From: Bacillota bacterium
Lineage (GTDB): Bacteria; Bacillota; Bacilli; Alicyclobacillales; SLC66
Assembly (NCBI GenBank): GCA_021821225.1
Contig: JAKACR010000059.1
Location: forward strand, 1 to 12,065
Length of the DNA stretch: 12,065 nucleotides
Direction: 5' to 3'
The notes below the pieces were generated by a model, which was not told the DNA's origin, searched no databases, and saw nothing but the letters and a program-made list of their open reading frames with translations. Position 1 is the stretch's first letter, and each line of letters begins with the position of its first letter. A program made the position numbers and the translations under genes. Below are positions 5,777-12,065 of this stretch, one piece after another.

Positions 5777-8225
5777 TCACCCGGGTCTGACCGCCGGGTT
5801 TTGGGAGCAGGGCGATCGCGGGGAGCGCGGAGTCGTCCGTATCTGTCAAGGGAGCTCCGCCGCGCGGATCCGTCTGGTCCGGAATGTATTCTCGCTCATC
5901 CTGCGGCGCAAACGGCCGGTCGCGTTCGTCGAGCGGGGCCGGTTGCCTGTCGAGCACGATCTCGCGCCGGATCAGGGATGGCGGCGTCAGTTCGGTGGCG
6001 AGCACGCGCCGGCCATTGACGACCGTAGTGAGCGCGATGCGGTGCAGCCGGCAGACGCTGTGCGGTTCAGATCCGTTGACAAACACGTCCCACTCCGTCT
6101 CTCCCGCGGCATCGCACAAAGGACCCGCCAGTTCACCGGATTTGGTGCAGATTTTCAGTCGGCGGACGGCGGCCGGCGCACTGAAGCGACCGTCGTTTTT
6201 CATGACCGCGGCCTGGAAGATTTCCCGAAACAGGCGCAACGGTCGAGTGCTCTCACGCAGGTGGGAATGGACCGGCAGGGAGTGCGGAATGTCGTATCCC
6301 ACCCACACGCTCGTGGTCATGCGCGGCGTGAAGCCGACGAACCATGCGTCTTTGTTGTCGTCTGTAGTTCCGGTCTTGCCCGCGAGGTCCATCCGGTTGG
6401 CCAGGGGGGCCAGCAGATGTGCCGTACCGTAGGGGCTGGTGATGACGGACTGGAGCATGCGCGTCGTGAGATAGGCGACAGTCGGCGAGAAGACGCGGCG
6501 CAGACGGTGTCGCCCTGTATAGATCACCCTGCCGCCGGAATCTTCAATATGGTCGATCAGCGTCGCCGGGGCGTACAGGCCGTCGCCGGGGAGTGCCGCG
6601 TACGCCTGCGCGAGTTCCAGCGGGCTCACGCCGCCCCGGATGCCGCCGATGGCCAGACCGAGGCTCTGCGCGTCCTCTTGGCCGATCCCGTCAAGTCCGA
6701 GCGACCAGGCGTATTCGGCCGCTGTCCGCGTGCCGAGTTCGCCGAGGACCGTGATGGCCGGACCGTTGAACGATTGCATCAGCGCGTCGCGCACGGTCAT
6801 CAGTCCGTGGAAGTGTCCGTCCCAGTTTTGCGGGAACCAGTCATGTGACGGCGCATTCGGATTATAATAGTGGCGCGGTTCATCGTCGACAATCGAAGCG
6901 GGCATGAGCAATCCTCGCTCCAGCGCGGGCGCGTAGACGATGAGCGGCTTTAAGGTGGACCCGGGCTGTCTTCGCATGACAGTGTGATCCACTTCGTTGC
7001 GGCTGAAATTGCGGCCGCCGCCCAGCGCCAGGATGCGCCGCGTCTGGTTGTCCAGCACCACCACAGCGGCTTCCTCGTCTGCGCCGCGCACGATGTGCGG
7101 TCCCGAACGGTCTATGTAAACATACGACTCCGGCGGAGCAAAGGAATGCGGATCGGCGAGCAAGGCCGTCACACGAGCCTCCAGACGGGGATCGATCGAC
7201 GTGTAGATGCGGTAGCCGCCTGTTTGCAGTTCTTCTCTGGCCTGCCACTCCGGTATGTTGAGAGCCCGCGCGATCAAAGCGGGCGCAATGCGGCTCACCG
7301 CCTCCGCGATGTATGGCGTGCCGCTCTCATACGGCGCGAGCAAAATGGGACTTGTCGCAAGCTCCGAGAGAACAGGTTCGGCGCGTGCGATGCGGTAGTC
7401 CCGCGTGTCGAGCAGACCGATATCCCGCATGCGGGACAGGATCCAGCGCTGGCGCGCAAGCGCGTTTTGCGGATGCCGCCAGGGAGAGAGTGCGGCTGGG
7501 TTGTTCGGCAAAGCCGCAAGCAGCGCCGCCTGGGCGGTCGTCAGGGCGTTCGCGTGCACGCCGAACGTGTGCAGGGCCGCGCTTTCTACGCCGTACACCT
7601 GTACGCCGCGCATGCGCCCGAAATAGAGGGCGTTCATGTACTCAAGCAGGATCTGGTCCTTTGTCTGTCGCCGTTCCAACAGGATGGCGAGGATCATTTC
7701 CTGTATCTTGCGGCGCCATGTCCGCTCCTGGCGCGGGAACATGGCGAGTTTCACCGTCTGTTGCGTGATGGTGGAGGCGCCGCTCCTGATGGCGCGATTC
7801 CGGAGATCGCTCCATGCGGAACGCGCGATCGCGGCGGGATCGATGCCGAAATGACGGTAGAAATCCTTGTCCTCCGCCGCGATCAGCGCGTTTGGCGCGT
7901 TCTTGCCGGCGTCGGCCAGATGGCTGAGCGGTCTTCTGTCGCCTTCGGACGCGAAACGCCCGATCAGGTTGCCCGCGCCGTCAAACACGAGAGAAGCCGC
8001 CGACAGGTTTGTGAATGCCGACAGGTCCAGCGCGGGCAGGCTGCGCGCAAAAGAAGCCAGCGCGCCGAGCGCCCCGCCGAGCGTGAGCGCCAGCATGGTC
8101 ATGGCGGTTGCGAGCATACAGCCTTTCCGGCGCCGGCGGCGCCTGTCTGCGCGTAACCGCCTGCCGCGCACGGGCGGCGGATGGTCCGGGCTATGCGGTT
8201 GCGCGGGTGTGCGGCGCCGTCTCAT
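5748..8225 (-). CDS. Class A (bifunctional) penicillin-binding protein, PBP1A family
   Basis: This is a membrane-anchored peptidoglycan synthase with glycosyltransferase (GT51) and transpeptidase domains acting outside the membrane. With the ATG at 8225 it has 825 residues, a full length. This start has GGGAGGT at 8236-8242, ten bases upstream; the frame stays open to a GTG at 8270 with no comparable support. A very basic cytoplasmic tail (RRRR at 2-5, RRRRRRK near 28-34) precedes one membrane helix at about 37-57. GT51 motifs follow: EDKDFYRHFG (118-127, with the catalytic Glu), GASTITQQ (149-156), RKIQEM, and YMNALYFG. The transpeptidase has the active-site serine in GSTLK (Ser423, Lys426), SFN (485-487) and KTGT (617-620). 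A C-terminal segment with CTKSGELAGPLC resembles that of other Bacillota PBP1A proteins. The 3' end overlaps the end of mutS2 by 29 bases. Which B. subtilis paralogue (ponA, pbpF, pbpG) it matches cannot be decided here. Confidence 0.96.
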   Translation of the reverse strand: MRRRRTPAQPHSPDHPPPVRGRRLRADRRRRRRKGCMLATAMTMLALTLGGALGALASFARSLPALDLSAFTNLSAASLVFDGAGNLIGRFASEGDRRPLSHLADAGKNAPNALIAAEDKDFYRHFGIDPAAIARSAWSDLRNRAIRSGASTITQQTVKLAMFPRQERTWRRKIQEMILAILLERRQTKDQILLEYMNALYFGRMRGVQVYGVESAALHTFGVHANALTTAQAALLAALPNNPAALSPWRHPQNALARQRWILSRMRDIGLLDTRDYRIARAEPVLSELATSPILLAPYESGTPYIAEAVSRIAPALIARALNIPEWQAREELQTGGYRIYTSIDPRLEARVTALLADPHSFAPPESYVYIDRSGPHIVRGADEEAAVVVLDNQTRRILALGGGRNFSRNEVDHTVMRRQPGSTLKPLIVYAPALERGLLMPASIVDDEPRHYYNPNAPSHDWFPQNWDGHFHGLMTVRDALMQSFNGPAITVLGELGTRTAAEYAWSLGLDGIGQEDAQSLGLAIGGIRGGVSPLELAQAYAALPGDGLYAPATLIDHIEDSGGRVIYTGRHRLRRVFSPTVAYLTTRMLQSVITSPYGTAHLLAPLANRMDLAGKTGTTDDNKDAWFVGFTPRMTTSVWVGYDIPHSLPVHSHLRESTRPLRLFREIFQAAVMKNDGRFSAPAAVRRLKICTKSGELAGPLCDAAGETEWDVFVNGSEPHSVCRLHRIALTTVVNGRRVLATELTPPSLIRREIVLDRQPAPLDERDRPFAPQDEREYIPDQTDPRGGAPLTDTDDSALPAIALLPKPGGQTRVITAPPTSRR
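5779..5802 (+). terminator. Probable Rho-independent terminator of mutS2
   Basis: ACCCGG (5779-5784) pairs with CCGGGT (5794-5799) around a nine-base loop, followed by a run of four T (5799-5802). It starts two bases after the mutS2 stop and lies inside the last codons of the convergent PBP gene. The stem is short and the T-run brief, so efficiency is uncertain. Confidence 0.45.
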
Positions 8226-8270
8226 GGGCTGTGCAACCTCCCACCAGTCTGCCAAAAATAAGGATATCAC

Positions 8271-8286
8271 AGGGTTGATCCCATGT
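8271..8286 (-). repeat. Possible decayed copy of the repeat end
   Basis: Read on the minus strand this is ACATGGGATCAACCC, which differs at one of 15 bases from ACATGGGATAAACCC in the copy at 2121. The GGGG start is replaced by an A-run. It lies about 45 bases upstream of the PBP start codon. It may be a remnant or chance. Confidence 0.3.
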
Positions 8287-8373
8287 TTTTTTAGTGTTCC
8301 GTTTCGTACAGGCCGTATGCCAGACGGGACAATTTGCCAGGAAAACGCGGCTGACTCAATGGCGGCCGATTAT

Positions 8374-8405
8374 CGGACGTTTGGCAATCCCGGACGTTTG
8401 ACAAT
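8374..8405 (+). repeat. Imperfect 17-base tandem duplication spanning the tyrS -35 box
   Basis: CGGACGTTTGGCAAT (8374-8388) is followed by CC and then CGGACGTTTGACAAT (8391-8405), 14 of 15 identical. The second unit contains the TTGACA -35 box of the leader promoter; the first carries TTGGCA at the same place. Confidence 0.6.
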
Positions 8406-8427
8406 GGAGCGATCGACTCGCTACAAT
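8398..8427 (+). promoter_or_regulatory. Sigma-A-type promoter for the tyrS T-box transcript
   Basis: A perfect -35 TTGACA (8398-8403) and a -10 TACAAT (8422-8427) are separated by 18 bases. The predicted start near 8434 places Stem I of the T-box right at the 5' end of the transcript, as expected for this riboswitch class. Confidence 0.8.
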
Positions 8428-8550
8428 AGCGACCAACAGTGGTGTTGAACACCGCCAGTAACCGTCAGCGGGACGGGCAGAGAGCCGGCGCATGGTGCGA
8501 GCCGGTCGGCGCGGACGGCGAATGTACACGGTGGGAGCCAAGCGTCGCCA

Positions 8551-8672
8551 GGGGACATGTGATAAACCAAATTTCGGAAGGCGCACGACGGCACCTATCG
8601 TGTTTGAGGTTTCAGTCAAACACGATAGGTAGGATGAAGGCGCCTGCTGTGCGGACTTTATCCCATGTCCCC
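8551..8672 (+). mobile_element. MITE/REP-like palindromic element within the T-box leader
   Basis: The element starts GGGGACATGTGATAAA (8551-8566) and ends TTTATCCCATGTCCCC (8657-8672), inverted repeats with one mismatch in 16; with flanks, CCA and AGG extend the symmetry. Further pairing is possible inside (CGCAC at 8582 with GTGCG at 8650), and a perfect 15-bp hairpin lies at the centre. It encodes no protein. Similar ends occur at 2121, 2781 and 12020. Such short, non-coding, inverted-ended units are typical of elements moved by a transposase encoded elsewhere (REP/RAYT-like or MITE); which one is unknown. No clear target-site duplication is seen. Confidence 0.72.
8593..8630. repeat. Perfect 15-bp central hairpin of the element
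   Basis: The arm ACCTATCGTGTTTGA (8593-8607) and its exact inverse (8616-8630) flank the eight-base loop GGTTTCAG. There is no T-run after either arm, so it is not an evident terminator. On the minus strand the loop reads CTGAAACC, which shares CTGAAAC with the hairpin loop at 2858-2864. Confidence 0.85.
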
Positions 8673-8777
8673 AGGTTGCCGGCAGGTTGCCGTTATCGAC
8701 CGCATGAGTGGGCCGCGCGGAGGATGTGGGTACATCCTGACAGCCGGGGCGGCCAATGAGGGTGGTACCGCGAGTGA

Positions 8778-8806
8778 ACCTCGTCCCTTTTGGGGGCGGG
8801 GTTTTT
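8778..8806 (+). terminator. T-box leader terminator
   Basis: The arm ACCTCGTCCC (8778-8787) pairs with GGGGCGGGGT (8793-8802) with two G-U pairs, around a TTTTG loop, and is followed by TTTTT (8802-8806). Its 5' arm overlaps the antiterminator partner of the T-box sequence, so the two structures are mutually exclusive. Confidence 0.88.
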
Positions 8807-8855
8807 CCTTGCGCGGGGAGACGTCCGGCAGCGCGCGAAGACGGGAGGAGTGACA

Positions 8856-10091
8856 ATGGAAGGAGTGGCACAGGTGTCGGTTGAACAGGAAGTGCGGCGC
8901 CAGCTCGCGGTGATCCGCCGCGGTGTGGTCGAAATCATTCCGGAAGAGGAACTGGTGGACAAACTGCGGCGCAGCATCGCGGAGAACCGGCCGCTCAAGG
9001 TCAAATTGGGGCTTGACCCGACGGCGCCGGACATTCACCTCGGCCACACGGTGGTGCTGGAAAAATTGCGCCAGTTCCAGCAACTCGGCCATGTCGTGCA
9101 ACTGGTGATCGGCGATTTCACGGGACGCATCGGCGACCCCACGGACAAGTCGGAAACGCGCCGCCAGCTTTCGCCCGAGCAGGTGCGGGAGAACGCGCGC
9201 ACGTACCAGGAGCAGATTTTCAAGGTCGTGGACCCGGATAAGACGGAGGTGCGCTTTAACTCGGAGTGGCTCTCGCCGCTGGATTTTGCGGATGTGATCC
9301 GGCTGGCCGCGACGATGACGGTGGCCCGGATGCTTGAGCGCGACGACTTCAAGAAGCGCTTTGCCGCGGGCGCGCCGATCAGCATCCACGAGTTTTTCTA
9401 TCCGCTGATGCAGGGGTACGATTCGGTCGCCCTGGAGACGGACGTGGAACTCGGCGGCACGGACCAAACGTTCAATCTGCTGGCCGGCCGGACGCTGCAA
9501 AAGGAGTTCGGCATGACGCCGCAGGTGGCCGTCACCATGCCGCTCATCGAAGGTCTGGACGGCGTCCGCAAGATGTCCAAGAGCCTGGGCAACTACATCG
9601 GCGTGAGCGAACCGGCAAAAGAGATCTACGGCAAGGCCATGTCCATTCCTGACGCGCTCATGGGCCGCTACTTTGAATTGCTGACGGGCATCCCGGATGA
9701 CGAACTGGAGCGGATGCGGCGGGATCTCGCCGCAGGCGCGCTGCATCCGCGGGATGCTAAGATGCGCCTGGCGCACGTCCTGACGGTGCGGTTTGCCGGC
9801 GTGGCGGAGGCGGACGCCGCACAGGAGGAATTTGTGCGCGTATTTCAAAAGCACGCATTGCCCGAGGACATGCCGGTGCACCGCGTGGACGCCTCGCCTT
9901 TGGGCATTGTGCCATTGCTGGTGGGCGCCGGGCTTGCGCCGAGCAATTCGGAGGCGCGGCGCCTGATTGCGGGCGGCGGGGTCCGCCTTGATGGTCAGGC
10001 GGTCGCAGACCCGGCGCTGGATGTCGTGCCCGCCGACGGCATGGTCGTCCAGGTGGGCAAGCGCCGCTTCGTGCGGCTGTCCGTCCGCTGA
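8856..10091 (+). CDS. tyrS: Tyrosyl-tRNA synthetase (KMSKS type)
   Basis: This class I aminoacyl-tRNA synthetase attaches tyrosine to tRNA-Tyr in the cytoplasm. The 411 residues show the ATP-binding HLGH (61-64, in [11 protein letters not shown]), the tyrosine-site segment [14 protein letters not shown] (198-211), KMSKS (239-243) and a C-terminal S4 RNA-binding domain from about 345 ([18 protein letters not shown]). HLGH plus KMSKS places it with the TyrZ-like branch rather than the branch of B. subtilis TyrS, which has KFGKT; the symbol tyrS follows common usage. The ATG at 8856 has GGGAGGAG (8843-8850) just upstream and is preferred over the in-frame GTG at 8790, which lies within the leader terminator. 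It is controlled by the tyrosine T-box, consistent with the UAC specifier. Confidence 0.97.
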   Translation: MEGVAQVSVEQEVRRQLAVIRRGVVEIIPEEELVDKLRRSIAENRPLKVKLGLDPTAPDIHLGHTVVLEKLRQFQQLGHVVQLVIGDFTGRIGDPTDKSETRRQLSPEQVRENARTYQEQIFKVVDPDKTEVRFNSEWLSPLDFADVIRLAATMTVARMLERDDFKKRFAAGAPISIHEFFYPLMQGYDSVALETDVELGGTDQTFNLLAGRTLQKEFGMTPQVAVTMPLIEGLDGVRKMSKSLGNYIGVSEPAKEIYGKAMSIPDALMGRYFELLTGIPDDELERMRRDLAAGALHPRDAKMRLAHVLTVRFAGVAEADAAQEEFVRVFQKHALPEDMPVHRVDASPLGIVPLLVGAGLAPSNSEARRLIAGGGVRLDGQAVADPALDVVPADGMVVQVGKRRFVRLSVR

Positions 10092-10152
10092 CAGGGTAAG
10101 CGCCTGATGTACGGACGGTCTGTCCTGTTATCCGCCACCCGCCGCATACGAT

Positions 10153-10170
10153 GAAGATAGCTGCATCTTC
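10153..10170. repeat. Small hairpin downstream of tyrS
   Basis: GAAGAT (10153-10158) and ATCTTC (10165-10170) form a perfect 6-bp stem with a six-base loop, about 60 bases after the tyrS stop. No T-run follows, so a terminator role is weakly supported. Confidence 0.25.
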
Positions 10171-10195
10171 CGGATTGCGGATGGTGCGCCAAAGG

Positions 10196-10221
10196 GACGC
10201 CCGGGGTGTTTTGCGGGCGTC
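10196..10221. repeat. Perfect 7-bp inverted repeat upstream of yunB
   Basis: GACGCCC (10196-10202) and GGGCGTC (10215-10221) are exact inverted repeats with a 12-base loop. It lies in the 213-base tyrS-yunB gap, which holds no other clear signal. It may be a leader hairpin or a weak terminator. Confidence 0.3.
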
Positions 10222-10304
10222 GCCGCAATGATGACGGGCGCGCCTGGACCATGGGCCGGCGGTGTGCCGGCGGTGTGTCGCGGCGCGGCGGGGAGACGGT
10301 CGCC

Positions 10305-10982
10305 GTGCGCTTTCAGGCAAAGAAAAGGCCGTCGCGGCTGCGGCGGACAACCGTTTTTGGCCTGCTGTTCCTGCTTTTTTCCTTCCTATTTCTATACGAG
10401 GGCATGCAGTTGCTCGATCGCAGCCTGCGGCCACCGTTCATGGCTCTGGCGACTGGCATTGCGCGGCAGCTCGCCACGCAGGCGATCAACGACGCGTTGA
10501 CCAAACGGATCGCGGAGGACGCCGAGTATGCGAGGCTTGTGGTGCTGGACAAGGATCGCACTGGCCGCGTCACCTCCGCTCATTTCAATTTTGCGGAAGT
10601 GGCGCGAATCGAGAGCCTGACCACGCTGCGCGTGCAGCATGTGCTCACGAGGCTGGAGGCGCGCACGATCTATGTGCCCGCCCTGCAGGGGATGGGAAGC
10701 GCCATATTGGCCACGTTCGGCCCGGCCGTCCCGGTGCGGATCGTCCCGATCGGCTCGGCCCAAAGTGAGGTCGAGCCCGTGGTGCATACGGCCGGCATCA
10801 ATCAGACCGTGCATATTTTATATCTGCACATCACTGCGCAGGTCAGCGTCGTGGTGCCATTTATCACGCAGCCTGTGCAAGTCCAGACGCGGATACCGAT
10901 CGCCTATGTGATTTTTGTCGGTTCCGTGCCGCAGACCACGGTGACGGGCAACGGTTATCCGCTCACCGTGAATCCAAAATAA
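10305..10982 (+). CDS. yunB: Sporulation protein YunB
   Basis: This is a YunB family protein, found in endospore formers and needed for normal sporulation in B. subtilis; its molecular role is not known. The 225-residue product has a basic N-terminus, one membrane helix at about 15-33 (VFGLLFLLFSFLFLYEG), and an extracellular or forespore-space domain. Family features visible are ATQAINDALTKRI, HFNFAEVARIESLTTLRVQ (acidic-to-N pattern), YVPALQGMGSAILATFGPAV with VRIVPIG, GINQTVHILYLHITAQVSVVVPF, and the ending PIAYVIFVGSVPQTTV. The start chosen is GTG 10305, with GGGGAG (10290-10295) nine bases upstream; the frame is open to GTG 10206, but the extra residues are Arg/Gly-rich and unlike the family. 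The stop TAA overlaps the ribosome binding site of pheA, suggesting a shared transcript. Confidence 0.88.
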   Translation: MRFQAKKRPSRLRRTTVFGLLFLLFSFLFLYEGMQLLDRSLRPPFMALATGIARQLATQAINDALTKRIAEDAEYARLVVLDKDRTGRVTSAHFNFAEVARIESLTTLRVQHVLTRLEARTIYVPALQGMGSAILATFGPAVPVRIVPIGSAQSEVEPVVHTAGINQTVHILYLHITAQVSVVVPFITQPVQVQTRIPIAYVIFVGSVPQTTVTGNGYPLTVNPK

Positions 10983-10994
10983 AGGAGCTTGACC

Positions 10995-11852
10995 ATGCTG
11001 GGATTTCTCGGACCGCGCGGCACGCACTCAGAGCGTCCCGCCCGGTTCTTCACAGAGAACGGTCCGCTTGCCGGGCAGGCGGTTCGCGCGTACGCGTCGC
11101 ACGTCCGCGTGCTTGACGCATTGGAGAGCGGCGAGGTAGAGCAGGCTGTGCTGGCGCTGGAGAACTCGCTGGAAGGGTCCGTGCTGGTCACGCTGGACCG
11201 CCTCGCCGTGTCGCCGCTGCAGATCTGCGCCGAGGTGGCTCTTCCCATCCGCCATGCGGCTTTCGCCGTCGAACCGGTGGAATTCTCGCGCGTGACGGAA
11301 GTGCGTTCGCATCCGCAGGCGCTGGCGCAATGCAGGGAGAATCTGCACCGGCTTTTTCCCCGCGCCGCACACGTCGACATGGAGAGTACGGCGGCCGCCA
11401 TCGCTTATGCGGCGCACGCCGGCGACCCGCTTGTCGCGTGCGTCGGTGCGCTGCAGACGGGCATTGATGCGGGGCTGTACGTGCTGCGGGAAGACGTGCA
11501 GGATGTCGCGGACAATGTGACGCGGTTCGGGCTGATCACCACATCCGACCATCGGGTGGACATATCCGCGCAAGAAGCGTCCGGACACAAGACATCCGTG
11601 CTGATGATGCTGGGCGACGACCATCCGGGCGCTTTGTACGAGGTGCTGCGCGTGTTTGCCGCGCACGAGGTGAACCTGTCGCGGCTGGAATCGCGCCCGA
11701 CGCGGCGGGGCCTTGGCAGTTACCATTTTTACATCGACCTTCTCGGGCGCCCGCGCGATGAGCGGGTGCAAAGAGCGCTTGAGGAAATCGGCATGATCGA
11801 GGGGTTCACAATGAAGATGCTCGGGTCGTACCCCTGCTTCTCCCTGGAGTGA
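10995..11852 (+). CDS. pheA: Prephenate dehydratase
   Basis: This enzyme converts prephenate to phenylpyruvate, the committed step to phenylalanine. The 285-residue monofunctional form has LGFLGPRGTHSE at the N-terminus (many homologues have GTFS or GTFT here), ENSLEGSV (56-63), SHPQALAQC (105-113), and the catalytic TRF motif (176-178, in DNVTRFGLI). The C-terminal ACT domain (about 200-277) contains GALYEVLRVF and ESRP (232-235), the usual phenylalanine-sensing motifs, so feedback inhibition by phenylalanine is likely. The ATG at 10995 has AAGGAG (10982-10987) seven bases upstream; a TTG at 10989 is less likely. It begins 12 bases after yunB. No chorismate mutase domain is present. Confidence 0.97.
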   Translation: MLGFLGPRGTHSERPARFFTENGPLAGQAVRAYASHVRVLDALESGEVEQAVLALENSLEGSVLVTLDRLAVSPLQICAEVALPIRHAAFAVEPVEFSRVTEVRSHPQALAQCRENLHRLFPRAAHVDMESTAAAIAYAAHAGDPLVACVGALQTGIDAGLYVLREDVQDVADNVTRFGLITTSDHRVDISAQEASGHKTSVLMMLGDDHPGALYEVLRVFAAHEVNLSRLESRPTRRGLGSYHFYIDLLGRPRDERVQRALEEIGMIEGFTMKMLGSYPCFSLE

Positions 11853-11858
11853 CAGGGG
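11831..11858 (+). terminator. Hairpin at the pheA stop codon, weak terminator candidate
   Basis: CCCCTG (11831-11836) pairs with CAGGGG (11853-11858), and inside it CTCC (11840-11843) pairs with GGAG (11846-11849). The stop codon TGA lies in the 3' internal bulge. There is no T-run after it, so this may not terminate transcription. Confidence 0.25.
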
Positions 11859-11876
11859 ATCTCCACGCCATTCTGT

Positions 11877-11913
11877 GCATCCTGCGCTTGCCTGCATCCT
11901 CGCTTGCCTGCAT
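11877..11913 (+). repeat. Short tandem repeat downstream of pheA
   Basis: Two units of GCATCCT(G)CGCTTGCCT run head to tail (11877-11893 and 11894-11909), followed by a third GCAT. The 213 bases after pheA carry no gene; only this repeat and the element end at 12020 stand out. Confidence 0.55.
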
Positions 11914-12019
11914 GTCACGGATGCCGCGCTTGTTTCGTTCGCGCCCAACTTCCGGGTCTCCCCTGTCAAAATGCCCACGGGCGCATATATTGCTACGGAA
12001 CAAAATCCGTCGGCCGCAA

Positions 12020-12065
12020 GGGGACATGTGATAAACAGAATTTTTGCAGGTATTATCACATGTTC
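12020..12065 (+). repeat. Compact copy of the GGGGACATG repeat, cut by the window end
   Basis: The left end GGGGACATGTGATAAAC (12020-12036) is identical to that of the element at 8551. Only 18 bases further on is an inverted copy: ACATGTGATAA (12024-12034) pairs perfectly with TTATCACATGT (12053-12063). It continues TTC at the window edge, so the outer G/C pairs are partly lost or the unit extends further. Confidence 0.65.

Larger units (their letters stand above)
8441..8806 (+). promoter_or_regulatory. Tyrosine T-box riboswitch leader of tyrS, interrupted by a repeat element
   Basis: The leader binds uncharged tRNA-Tyr and allows read-through into tyrS when charging is low. Stem I is recognisable: CACCG (8450-8454) pairs with CGGTG (8529-8533); above it, AGTA (8457-8460) faces GAATGTAC (8520-8527), the loop-E side and specifier loop. 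The specifier codon is UAC (Tyr, 8525-8527). CCGTC pairs with GACGG above the loop, and the distal GGTGCGAGCCGG (8494-8505) resembles the conserved apical loop. The T-box sequence AGGGTGGTACCGCG (8759-8772) is a match to the consensus; CGAG/CTCG and AGGG/CCCT form the antiterminator, which competes with the terminator at 8778. A small hairpin AGGATGT/ACATCCT lies upstream of it. The 122-base element at 8551-8672 sits between Stem I and these parts. Confidence 0.92.

Noticed and set aside
6984..8156. 390-codon plus-strand frame opposite the PBP gene
   Set aside because: It is antisense to the GT51 and transpeptidase motifs and has no recognisable domain or ribosome binding site.
8254..8266. 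Extended -10 promoter (TGATATCCT on the minus strand) for the PBP gene
   Set aside because: No matching -35 box was found at the right distance, and it lies very near the gene; support is too thin to list.
8551..8672. CRISPR or attachment-site reading of the hairpin element
   Set aside because: There is no array of equal repeats and spacers and no integrase; the ends are inverted and recur singly at other loci.
8356..8871. Minus-strand frame covering the tyrS regulatory region
   Set aside because: It spans the promoter, T-box and repeat element, all of which are non-coding features with strong independent support.
8658..9881. 407-codon minus-strand frame opposite tyrS and its leader
   Set aside because: It reads through the T-box terminator and the HLGH and KMSKS codons in antisense; no protein family is recognisable.

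Overview
The window is a GC-rich stretch of chromosomal housekeeping genes, most likely from an endospore-forming Bacillota (Bacillales-like; a high-GC group such as Alicyclobacillaceae would fit, but this is inference). The evidence is the order pheT-zapA-cvpA-mutS2, a YunB-type sporulation protein, a tyrosine T-box leader, frequent GTG starts and strong GGAGG ribosome binding sites. No phage, CRISPR or transposase gene is visible.

Layout. Bases 1-1715 hold the 3' part of pheT, followed on the same strand by zapA and cvpA. A small membrane protein of the phage-holin-4/YvlD type lies on the minus strand (2894-3235), convergent with cvpA and divergent from mutS2 (3410-5776). mutS2 runs tail-to-tail into a class A penicillin-binding protein gene on the minus strand (5748-8225), and the two coding ends overlap by 29 bases. 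A 630-base regulatory region (8226-8855) carries a sigma-A-type promoter and a tyrosine T-box leader for tyrS (8856-10091). yunB (10305-10982) and pheA (prephenate dehydratase, 10995-11852) follow as a probable two-gene unit. The functions are translation (pheT, tyrS), phenylalanine synthesis (pheA), division and cell wall (zapA, PBP), ribosome rescue or recombination control (mutS2) and sporulation (yunB).

The most unusual content is a family of short palindromic repeats with ends reading GGGGACATG(T/G)GATAAA. One apparently complete copy (8551-8672, 122 bases) has inverted ends and a perfect 15-bp central hairpin, and it sits inside the tyrS T-box leader between Stem I and the antiterminator. 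Partial or variant copies lie at the zapA-cvpA junction (2121), across the cvpA stop codon (2781-2881, with its own 13-bp hairpin) and at the right edge of the window (12020-12065). A possible decayed copy lies upstream of the PBP gene (8271-8286). The two central hairpins have unrelated stems but share the apical-loop heptamer CTGAAAC. This looks like a non-autonomous REP/MITE-like family mobilised from elsewhere in the genome; no transposase for it is in the window.
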